A stretch of 64,000 bases of DNA from Bin52 sp965243345 (GTDB lineage Bacteria > Pseudomonadota > Alphaproteobacteria > Thalassobaculales > Thalassobaculaceae), in contig CBDEUR010000003.1 in the NCBI GenBank assembly GCA_965243345.1, positions 2,790,001 through 2,854,000 of the forward strand, read 5' to 3'. Position numbers and translations under genes: made by a program. A model generated the notes under the pieces. That model did not search any database. It was not told where the DNA came from and was given only the letters and a program-made list of their open reading frames with translations. How positions within the stretch are numbered: position 1 is the stretch's first letter; every line of letters begins with the position of its first letter. Of the stretch, positions 1-8,400 are shown in pieces.

Positions 1-483
1 ACCCTGCTCGATCCTGTCCTGGCGCTCAAGCAGCCAGTCCATGGCGGCGTACAGCTCGTCCTCGTCCAGGTCCGCATCGAGGATCTCGCCCAGGGTGCTG
101 ACCGCCGTGGCCTCGGCCAGCCTGCGCGCCGTGGCCAGCTTCGAGGCCGGCTCGAGGATCCGCGCCACGATCATGGCAAGCACCTGATCGCGCCGTGGCG
201 ACGGCTTCGGGTCGATCAGGGTCTCGAGCCCGAGCTTCCTGAGCGTTCCCAGCACTGCGGCGACATGGCCATGGGGAAGGGAACGGACGATGTCGACGGC
301 GTCCTCGAAGCGTGGCACCGCGGTGCCTCCCTTGAGCAGGCACCGCAATCCTTCGATCAGAGCCGGGGGCCACCTGGTGAGGTTGACGATGGTGCGCTTC
401 TTGACCTTGCCGCCTTCGCGATAGGACTCGCGCAGCAGGATGGCGGGCGGAGAGGATCGGTTGGGGACGGATTCGATATACAT
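1..483 (-). CDS. IS1634-like transposase, N-terminal part (cut by window edge)
   Basis: An open frame runs from an ATG at 483 to the window edge with no stop, giving the first 161 residues. The start reads MYIESVPNRSSPPAILLRESYREGGK in two pieces (MYIESVPNRSSPPAIL, then LRESYREGGK), followed by a Lys/Arg segment and later DELYAAMDWLLERQDRIEQ. This matches my memory of the N-terminus of IS1634/IS4-superfamily DDE transposases. The catalytic DDE residues would lie outside the window. Terminal inverted repeats could not be identified. The AT-richer stretch at 484-600 would be the outer flank of the insertion sequence. The family call is from recall; intactness is unknown. Confidence 0.6.
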   Translation of the reverse strand, partial: MYIESVPNRSSPPAILLRESYREGGKVKKRTIVNLTRWPPALIEGLRCLLKGGTAVPRFEDAVDIVRSLPHGHVAAVLGTLRKLGLETLIDPKPSPRRDQVLAMIVARILEPASKLATARRLAEATAVSTLGEILDADLDEDELYAAMDWLLERQDRIEQG

Positions 484-725
484 GGCTACGAAATATGCAC
501 ACCCTTCGCATCATGTCAACACTATTGTTCCCATATACATGGGTACATCTATTCACCCAAAAACCCGAAAAAACCTCGCCAAATCATCGACTTGGTTCGA
601 CTGTCAGTCGGGAATCAGGGGGAACTTCGGTCTAGGGCCAGGTGCTCGCCCTGTGCGCGCGTGCCCCAACAGGACATCACAACGGGGATCGGCCCCGAAC
701 GTGAAACCGATCAAGGGAGATCGAC

Positions 726-1652
726 ATGACCTTCGATATCGACACCATCGCGACCGACGGACAGTCCGCTACCGCCACCGTCTGCGAGCACGCGGCGCTG
801 TTCGGCGCGACCCCGGAGCGGGACGAGTTCGACACCCGCGACATCTGGGACGCCGACGAGGCCCTCTGCGCCATGCAGGAAGCCTTCGGTCTCCTCGCCG
901 ACGCCGTCGCACCGGACGGGTTCCAGATCGCCGACGAGCGCGAGAGCCTGCTCTGGGGCTTCGTCAACATGCTCGACGCCCAGACCCAGCGCCTCGACCG
1001 CGCCGCCGACAGGCTCATCCCCGAGCTGCGCGACCTCCAGCGCGAGCAGGACGGCACCGAGATCAAGTCGTTCGAGCTGGAGCTGAAGACCGACCGCGCG
1101 CAGAACCTCACCGCGCGCCGCGACGCCTTCGAGACCATGCGCGACGCAGCCGCCGAGAGCTACCGCGACGTCACCGGCACCACCTGGCGGCCCCGGCGCG
1201 GGTCGCACGTCTCGCAGACCGGCAAGCTCACCTCTGCCGCCATCGACGCCCGCGATTACGTCCACGCGAAGAAGGACCGCAAGACGCAGGCCCATCTGCC
1301 GCAGGGCACCCTCGTCGCCATCGCCGGCGGCAAGGACATCGCCAACCCGGCGGCGGTGATCGAGCGGCTCGACATGGTCCGCGCCAAGTATGCCGACATG
1401 GTGCTCGTCCACGGCGGCGGCCCCGGCGTCGAGAAGATCGCGGCAGGCTGGGCCGAGCGCAACGGCGTCCACCAGGTCGTCTGCAAGCCGGACTGGGACC
1501 GCCACGGACGCGCTGCCCCGTTCCGCCGCAACGACGAGCTGCTCAACCTCCTGCCGAAGGGCGTCATCGCGTTCCCCGGCTCCGGCATCACCGAGAACCT
1601 CGTCGACAAGGCGCGGCAGCTCGGCATCCCCGTCCAGCGCGTCGCGGCCTGA
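726..1652 (+). CDS. DUF2493 (SLOG-like) domain protein
   Basis: A 308-residue protein. The N-terminal half is acidic and helical. The C-terminal ~115 residues contain GTLVAIAGGKDIAN, MVLVHGGGPGVEKIAAGWAE and a DRHGRAAPFRRNDELL segment, the pattern of the DUF2493/YspA-type SLOG nucleotide-binding fold. Such proteins are common on alphaproteobacterial plasmids and integrative elements, and their ligand and job are not established. The ATG at 726 follows a purine-rich AAGGGAGA ribosome-binding site. Its place beside two integrase genes suggests it belongs to the left element. A nucleotide-sensing or nucleoside-processing role is only an inference from the fold. Confidence 0.8.
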   Translation: MTFDIDTIATDGQSATATVCEHAALFGATPERDEFDTRDIWDADEALCAMQEAFGLLADAVAPDGFQIADERESLLWGFVNMLDAQTQRLDRAADRLIPELRDLQREQDGTEIKSFELELKTDRAQNLTARRDAFETMRDAAAESYRDVTGTTWRPRRGSHVSQTGKLTSAAIDARDYVHAKKDRKTQAHLPQGTLVAIAGGKDIANPAAVIERLDMVRAKYADMVLVHGGGPGVEKIAAGWAERNGVHQVVCKPDWDRHGRAAPFRRNDELLNLLPKGVIAFPGSGITENLVDKARQLGIPVQRVAA

Positions 1653-2302
1653 CCGCAGCGCATCGCGGGCCGCGTCGTCGCTCCGGCGGCGGCGCGGCCC
1701 GTTTCCGCGTGCGCACATCGGGGACGCGGCCACCGCATCCTCGCGCGCGCTTCGCGACGCGCTCGCGCTCCGGCTCGCTGTCGCTCGCCGATCGCCGTTG
1801 CGTTCCGCATCCGCGTCACGCACCGCTGCCCCATGCTGCGCATGGGTGCACCGGCAGCCGCGCCGATCCCGGCGCGCTTGCCCCGGACCCCGATCCGGGG
1901 CCGCCACTCGCATCGCTCGCGGCACTCGTGCAGGCGCTCCTGCGGAGCCCGCCTGCACCTCGCCCGGCACTGCCTCGCGCAGTGCGCTCCGCAGCGCCGT
2001 CCGCTCAATCGCCGCGGCGGCTCCCCTCCGCCGGGTTCCCCGGCGTCGATTTCCCGACCTCCCGTTCAGCGCAAATCAGGCTTCCGACCGGCCTGGGCCG
2101 GCCTTGGGGGTCACACCCCACGCACTTTCAGTGCCTTGAGCGAGGCCCGGCCGGTTGCTTCCGGGGCATCTTTTTCCGTTTTCTGTCAGCGGGTTATGCC
2201 GCTTGCCGCGAGCCTGCGCGCGGGCCGCGCTGTCCGTCCCGAACCGCCGCCCTGTTACCCCGGTGCAGGCGGCGGCCCAGGGAACAGACAACGGAGACCG
2301 CC
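1653..2302 (+). other. 650-bp spacer without a supported gene
   Basis: No reading frame here shows recognisable protein sequence. It is very GC-rich in the first 450 bp and holds one 20-bp palindromic repeat at 1881-1900. A T-run (TCTTTTTCCG) near 2168-2178 lies in a locally less GC-rich segment, but no clear hairpin was found. It sits upstream of an integrase gene, where an attachment site or recombination-directionality elements could lie; none was recognised. Confidence 0.4.
1881..1900. repeat. Palindromic 24-bp-family repeat, intergenic copy
   Basis: CCCCGGACCCCGATCCGGGG, preceded by CTTG. Its outer arms (CCCCGGA/TCCGGGG) are perfect inverted repeats. This is an intergenic member of the dispersed family whose insertions distinguish the two conjugation modules. 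Confidence 0.85.
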
Positions 2303-3433
2303 ATGCGCATCCATGCCACCATCGACGAACGGACGGCCAAGCGGCCGTTCGAGCAGCGCCGCAAATCCCGAAACGGCCTCACCGTCATCGACCGCGACCA
2401 GCCCGCCTTCGGCCTCAAGGTCGCCAAGGGCGGCGCCAAGACCTTCTTCGTCCGCCTCGCGGGCAAGCCGGTCACCCTCGGCACGCCCGACGAGATAACC
2501 GCCGCCGAGGCCCGCCGTAGGGCGCTCGCCGCCCTCGCCGAGGCGAAGGTCGAGCAAGAGGCCGGGCCGCTGTTCGCCGACTTCGCCGCCGAGTTCATGC
2601 GCCGCCAGGGCCGGCGCCGGAAGCCCTCGACCCGCGAGGGCAACCGCCAGATGATCGCCCGCTACCTGCTGCCTTCCTTCGGCGAGATGCGCGTCGCCGC
2701 CATCGACCGCGCCGCCGTGCGGCGTTGGTTCGACAGCCTGAGCGGCACCCCCGGCAACGCCAACCGGACGCTGCCCGTGCTGTCCGTCATGATGCGGCAG
2801 GCCGAACTCTGGGAGCTTCGCCCCCAGGGGTCGAACCCCTGCCGCAACATGCGGCGCTACAGGACGACGCCCCGCGAGCGCTTCCTGTCGGCCGAGGAGT
2901 TGAGGCGTCTCGGCTTCGTTCTCGACCATGCCGGGGACGCCCAGGCCGCCGCCGCGATCCGGCTGCTGCTGTTCACCGGCGCGCGCTCCTCCGAGATCGC
3001 CCGCCTGCAATGGGACTGGATACGCGGCAGCCGCGCCGTGCTGCCCGATTCCAAGACCGGGCCGAAGGCGATCCAGCTTGCCGCCCCCGCGCGCGCCGTG
3101 CTGGCCGCCCTGCCGCGCCGGGGCCGGTTCGTCTTCCCCGACCGGGCGGGAACCGGGCCGATGCGCGACCTCGGCCCGCGCTGGCACCGGCTCCGCGCGC
3201 TGGCCGGACTCGACGATGTGCGTATCCACGACTGCCGACACAGCTTCGCGTCGCACGCCGTGATGAGCGGGCTCGACCTCTACACGGTCGGCCGGCTGCT
3301 CGGCCATGCCGACACCGCCGCGACCGAGCGTTACGCCCATCTTGCCGACAGCCATGTCCGCGAGGCCGCCGGGCGCATCGGCGGTATCGTCCATGCCGCG
3401 ATGACCGGAAGCGGGACGGAGGACCGGTCATGA
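2303..3433 (+). CDS. Tyrosine recombinase / phage-type integrase, first of an overlapping pair
   Basis: A 376-residue integrase with an N-terminal DUF4102-like arm domain (FGLKVAKGGAKTFFVRL), a SAM-like core-binding domain (PSTREGNRQMIARYLLPSFG) and a C-terminal catalytic domain. The catalytic set is visible: Arg in FTGARSSEIARLQW, HDCRHSF (HxxR), LLGHAD (His) and the nucleophile Tyr in ERYAHLA. The start is the ATG at 2303. The next integrase begins inside its last codons (ATGA), so the two should be translationally coupled. It probably drives excision and integration of the left element. Sharing the job with a second recombinase suggests a heteromeric system, which is an inference. Confidence 0.92.
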   Translation: MRIHATIDERTAKRPFEQRRKSRNGLTVIDRDQPAFGLKVAKGGAKTFFVRLAGKPVTLGTPDEITAAEARRRALAALAEAKVEQEAGPLFADFAAEFMRRQGRRRKPSTREGNRQMIARYLLPSFGEMRVAAIDRAAVRRWFDSLSGTPGNANRTLPVLSVMMRQAELWELRPQGSNPCRNMRRYRTTPRERFLSAEELRRLGFVLDHAGDAQAAAAIRLLLFTGARSSEIARLQWDWIRGSRAVLPDSKTGPKAIQLAAPARAVLAALPRRGRFVFPDRAGTGPMRDLGPRWHRLRALAGLDDVRIHDCRHSFASHAVMSGLDLYTVGRLLGHADTAATERYAHLADSHVREAAGRIGGIVHAAMTGSGTEDRS

Positions 3434-4695
3434 GCGGCGCCGAGCACCGTTTCCGGCTCACCGTCAAGGCCGTCGCCGCCGCCAAGCCGCAGGCGAAGGA
3501 ATACACCATCTGGGACGCGCTGCTGGCGCATTTCGGGGTGCGGGTGCAGCCCTCCGGCGTCAAGTCCTTCATCCTCCAGACCCGCGTGCGGGGGCGCATG
3601 CGCAAGGTCACGCTCGGGCGCTTCCCCGAACTCTCCCTCGACGCCGCCCGGCGCGAGGGTGCCGCCATGCTGGCGAGGCTCTGGGGCGGCGAGGAGGTCG
3701 TGGCCCCGCGCAAGGCCAGGGCGCCCGTCTTCCGCGACTTCGCCGCCCGCTACCGCGAGCGCCGGCGCCACCGCTGGAAGCCGTCCTCGCTCGCCACCTA
3801 CGACACCTATCTCCGCGCCCGCCTGATGCCCGCCTTCGGCAAACTCCGCCTCGACGCCATCGACCATGCCCGCGTCTCGGCATGGTTCGACGCCGCCAGC
3901 GTGGACAAGCCCGGCGCGGCCAACCGCGCCTTCGAGATACTCCGCGCCATGCTGGCCTCGGCCCGCCAGTGGGGCGAGCTCGGCGGCCATGTCCCCGACG
4001 CCTGCGCCAACATCGTGCGCAACCCGCGCCGGCCCGTCGCGCGGTTCCTGCGCGCCGAGGAACTGGAGCGCCTCGGCGCGGCGCTCGACCGCCATCGCGA
4101 GAGCCGGCCCTGGCCGGTCGCCGCGATCCGGCTGCTGATGCTGACCGGGGCGCGGCTCTCGGAGATTCTCGAGCTGCGATGGCGCGAGATCGGCGCGCTG
4201 ACCGAGGACGGCGCCAGCGCGCGCATCCGGGACTCCAAGACCGGGCCGCGCACCCTCTGGCTCGGGCCGGAAGCGGCAAGGGTCCTCGCCGCGCTGCCGC
4301 GCATCGAAGGCCGGGAGCGCGTGTTTCCCGAGGACCTCACCTGGTCGCGGCTCAACACCGTCTGGCACGCCGTCCGCGAGGAGGCGGGCCTGCCGGGGCT
4401 GCGCATCCACGACTGCCGGCATACATATGCCTCGCAGGGCGTGATGAACGGCGTCGGGCTCGCCACCGTCGGCGCCCTGCTCGGCCACCGCCGGCGCGAG
4501 ACCACCGCCATCTATGCCCATCTCGACGACGCCGCGCTCCGCGACGCCGCCGAACGCGCCGCCGGCGTCATCGCCCGGCACATGGGATACCGGGCCGAAG
4601 CGCCGCCGCTGCCGGAGCCGGCGGAAGACGGAGGCGCGGCCGCCGAACCCTCCCGCCCTGCATCGTCGTCGCGGGCCGGGCCGTCCTTCTACTGA
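3430..4695 (+). CDS. Tyrosine recombinase / phage-type integrase, second of an overlapping pair
   Basis: A 421-residue integrase in the same operon; its ATG overlaps the preceding stop by four bases. It has an arm-binding N-terminus (FGVRVQPSGVKSFILQTRV), a core-binding domain, and the catalytic residues LTGARLSEILEL (Arg), HDCRHTYAS (HxxR), LLGHRR (His) and AIYAHLD (Tyr). The last ~45 residues after the nucleophile are Pro/Ala/Glu-rich and look like a disordered tail. It is clearly a paralogue of the upstream integrase but far diverged, so this is not a recent duplication. It ends 15 bp before a convergent gene. Confidence 0.92.
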   Translation: MSGAEHRFRLTVKAVAAAKPQAKEYTIWDALLAHFGVRVQPSGVKSFILQTRVRGRMRKVTLGRFPELSLDAARREGAAMLARLWGGEEVVAPRKARAPVFRDFAARYRERRRHRWKPSSLATYDTYLRARLMPAFGKLRLDAIDHARVSAWFDAASVDKPGAANRAFEILRAMLASARQWGELGGHVPDACANIVRNPRRPVARFLRAEELERLGAALDRHRESRPWPVAAIRLLMLTGARLSEILELRWREIGALTEDGASARIRDSKTGPRTLWLGPEAARVLAALPRIEGRERVFPEDLTWSRLNTVWHAVREEAGLPGLRIHDCRHTYASQGVMNGVGLATVGALLGHRRRETTAIYAHLDDAALRDAAERAAGVIARHMGYRAEAPPLPEPAEDGGAAAEPSRPASSSRAGPSFY

Positions 4696-4710
4696 CGGCG
4701 GCACAGTCCG

Positions 4711-5453
4711 TCACGCCTGCCCGGCGGCAAGGTCGCGATACTGATTGAGGATCGTCTTGGCGCGCCGGCGCCGGCGCTTGATGCGACTGTGCATCCAGCT
4801 GCCCTGCCACCATTCCGCCGCGACCCGTTCGGCGCCCCAGAGCCGCACCGCGGTCTCGCGGTGGGTGAGCCCTTCCGCCTCGCCTTCCAGCGCCAGCAGG
4901 AGTTCCCTGTCCCCGTCGTCCCCCGTGCCCGCCCCGGCAGAGGGAAGCCGGCGCCTCCGGGGGCGCCGAGCCAGACATCCTCGATGTCCACCACCTCGCG
5001 GATCGTGAGCAGCCCGCCGTCATCGGGGAACACGGTCCCGGCGGGGAACCGGAGTTGCATCGACCGGCCCGGCTGCTCGATCCTCAGCATCAGCGCGCCG
5101 TCGCCGAGGCGGAGGCCGGAGAGCGTTGCCCCGCCCTCGGCCGCGAGCCGGACCAGCGGCGGCGTGTCGAACGTCACCCGGCCGTCGATCACCCCGGCGC
5201 TCGCCCAGAAGGGCGCGAGCGGAAGATCGGCATACGGGTCCTCCCAGGCCAGCATGCCCCAGCGCAGGGCGGCGAGATCGGTCGAAGTCTGCAAGCGCAC
5301 CGGGAAGCCTGTCCCGGCCCCCGAGCCGGGAGGCGCCCGTTCGGGCAGACCCGGCATCGGGTTGCGCCGCTTCCATGCCGCGCGATAGTCCCGGCTCGCG
5401 CGGATGAAGCGCCAGGCCCTCAGCGCATCCCATCCGGCGACCCGCCGCGCCAT
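4711..5453 (-). pseudogene. DUF6499/DUF2285-type protein, frameshifted in the linker
   Basis: The N-terminal frame starts at an ATG at 5453 and reads GWDALRAWRFIRASRDYRAAWKRR followed by FPVRLQTSTDLAALRWGMLAWEDPYADLP, in pieces typical of DUF6499 proteins found beside integrases. The expected C-terminal DUF2285 part (RELLLALEGEAEGLTHRETA, then VRLWGAERVAAEWW and a basic RIKRRRRRAKTILNQYRD helix) is present but in another frame, ending at a TGA at 4711-4713. The frames must switch between about 4900 and 5017, near C-runs at 4911-4924. Without a shift the N-terminal frame runs on to 4689 as an Arg-rich tail. This may be a true pseudogene, a sequencing or assembly indel, or a programmed shift. 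The family is thought to be regulatory. Confidence 0.7.
5312..5330. repeat. Palindromic repeat, variant type, inside the DUF6499-like gene
   Basis: TCCCGGCCCCCGAGCCGGG; on the coding strand it encodes PPGSGAGTG in frame between the DUF6499 helix and the conserved FPVRLQT strand, a linker position. It is the GGCTCG variant of the dispersed family. Confidence 0.7.
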
Positions 5454-5467
5454 GGCTCAGCCGACGC

Positions 5468-8400
5468 TCACCAGCGCGCGACGGCCTCGAACCCGAACCT
5501 GTGCTCCGGTTGCGCGGTGTCGCTCTCGCGGCGCGTCGCCTTCACTCCGAACGACAGGTCGGGCGCGTTGGCATTAGCCTGCCCCGAGCCTGCCGAAGGG
5601 GCGGCCGGCGTGAGCCGCCAGCCAAGGCTGTAGTCGCGCGCGCCCGTGGCAAGGCCGAGGCCCATATGCGGGCTGCCGGTGAAGCGGCCCCCGAAGGCCG
5701 GGAAGCCGTAGGCCGCCTCCGCCTGCCAGCGCGCGGTGGCGTCGCCGCTCCCGCTGCGGTCCGCCAGCGGATCGGACGCGAACAGCGCATCGAGCCCGCC
5801 CTTCGCCCGGCCGCCCCAGTCCTGGCTCAGGCTCAGCGACGGACCCCGCTTCGTCGCCGGGTCGGGGTCCCAGGCGAGCGAGGCGGCGAAGCCCCGGTCC
5901 TTGAGATCGTCCGAGCCGTGGGCGATCAGCGTCCGGCCCGAGAGGTCGAGCGACAGCCCGAGCGCCGGGTCCACCCAGGCGATCCCGCCGCCCACCTCGA
6001 CCCCGAAGCCGGTCTCGGCATCGCCGCCGTCATGGCGCGCGCCCACCTCCAGCTTCGGCGTCAGATGACCGCCGCTCTCCAGCGCCATGCGGTAACTGCC
6101 CTCCAGGCCGAGCCGCAGCCGCGTCACGTCGGAGTCCGACGCCGCCAGAGCGTTCGTCTTGTCCGACGATGTGCGCGCCCAGAGCGCGTCCGAAGTGACC
6201 GCCAGCGCCGGGCCGCTGCCCTCCTTCGGCGGCGCGATCACGTCGCCGCGCAGGCCGAGCGCCGCCATGGTCCAGGTAATGTCCGCCTTGTAGGACCCGC
6301 CCGGCTCGGGCTTGAGCGTCACCTCGCCCGTGCCGTAGCCCGCCGCGCCCCAGAGCCTCAGCCGCTCCGACGCCTGCAACGCCGCATAGGGGATCGCCGC
6401 CGTCAGCGACGCCTCCACCTTGCCGTCGCCCTCCCGCACCGCGCCGTTGCAGAGCGCCTCCCTTGTCTCCGCGTCCATGCCCTCGGCATCCGCGCAGATC
6501 TGCGCCACGGCGCGGGACGCGGCGTGCGGCCTGGGATCGGTATCCCGGTAGCCGCCCTCGCCGTTGGTCTGCATCAGCGCCAGCCCGACCAGCCACCTGT
6601 CCCGCGCATAGTCCGCGCCCAGCATGGCCGTGGTCGCCTCGCCGTCGAGCGAGAACGCGCCCTCCCTGCCGTCGAAGCTGGATTGCGCCGCCCGGCCCCA
6701 GAAGGCGAGACTGCCGCCGGTGGCGTCCGTCTCCCCCGTCGCCGTGAAGCTCGATCCCAGCAGCGCATCACGCGCCGTCATGGTGCTGGATTGTGCGCCG
6801 CTGCCGCTGCTGAACCCGAAGCGGTCGCTGCCGGGGGTATCGTGGACGCTGCCGAACCCGCCATGGCCGGCGCCGAACGCGCGGGCGAAGCTGTCCTGCA
6901 CCGGCAGGCCGTTGCCGGTGAGGCTGCCCGGCGCGGCGCTTGCCCCGGACCCCGATCCGGGGTCGTTTACCGCGCCGTCCGATCCATCGGACCCCGTTCC
7001 ACCGAAGTTGACCGCCTGCCCGGCGACGGTCCCCTGCACCCCGGCGCTGCGCGGGGCCGCGATGCGCCCGGCGATGCCGTCCAGCGCCTGCTCCGCCGCC
7101 GTGCGGCCGAACCGCGCCAGCCACGCCGCCGGCATCGGGTCCGAGTTCACGATCGTGCCCACCGCCGTGCCCTTGCCCTTCGCGATCACCGTCTCGCCAT
7201 TCGGGTCCCTCGGGTCCGACAGCACCACCTCGAAGGTCTCGCGGCCCTCGTCGTGGTTGTCGTTGATGACGTAGACAGGGATTCTCTCCTCGGTCTTGCC
7301 CCGGTCGAAGGTGAGCCTGTGGTCCATCGGAAAGTAGTCCTTCCGCGACTCCGCCGAGACCGGACTGGACTCGCGCGTGCGGAAGCGCACCGACACCGGC
7401 CAGGGCATGGCCTGCGAGAGCTTCACCCTGAACCACATCAGCCCGTCCTTCTCGTTGATGGTCTCATCGCCGACCGAGAAGGCCGGGCCGGTGGCCGCCG
7501 CCGCGTCGTTGTCCGCCACCTTCACCGTCGCCGCATTCCCCGGCGCCGCCGCCACCGTGTAGCCCGTGCCGGCATCCACGGTCGCCGTGATAGAGCCGTC
7601 CGTTTCCTCCACCGCGTCGTCCGCCGTATCGACCTCCAGCGTCACGCTGCCCGAAGTCGGGACGGTCACGGTCTTCGCCCCGGCCTCGCCCGACGCGGCG
7701 AAGGCGCCGCTCTGGCTCACCGTCAGCTTGACCGTCAGCGGCGCATGCGGCGCCGGGGTCGCCGTGACCGTGAAGGAGGCCGAAACGCCCTCCGTCACCC
7801 CGCTGCCGGCGGCGATGCTCACCACCGGCTCGTCATTGTCGGCCACGCTCACCGTCGCCGTCGCGGCGCTGCCGACCGTGTAGCCCGTGCCGGCATCGAC
7901 GGTCGCCGTGACCGAGCCGTCGGCCTCGTCCACCGCATCGTCCGCCGTCGAGACCGCCAGCGTCACGCTGCCCGAAGTGGGGACAGTCACCGTCTTCGCG
8001 CCGGTCTGGCCCGATGCGGCGAAGGCGCCGCTCTGGCTCACCGTCAGCTTCACCTCCAGCGGCGAAGACGGCGCCGGGCTGGCCGTGATCGTGAACGACG
8101 CCGACGCGCCCTCCGTCACCCCGGCGCCGCCCGAGATCGTGACCTCGGGAACCGACGCGGCGTCATTGTCGGCCACGCTCACCGTCGCCGTGGCGGCGCT
8201 GCCGACCGTGTAGCCGGTGCCGGCGTTCACGGTCGCCGTGACCGAGCCGTCGGCCTCGTCCACCGCATCGTCCGCCGTGGAGACCGCCAGCGTCACGCTG
8301 CCCGAGGTCGGCACGGTCACGGTCTTCGCGCCGGTCTGGCCCGACGCGGCCACATCGCCGCTCTGGCTCACTGTCAGCTTTACTTCAAGCGGCGCCGACG

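Noticed and set aside
440..2302. In-frame extension upstream of the first integrase giving a 997-residue protein
   Set aside because: The added part crosses the DUF2493 gene in another frame and is Arg/Pro-rich. The integrase homology begins right at the ATG at 2303.
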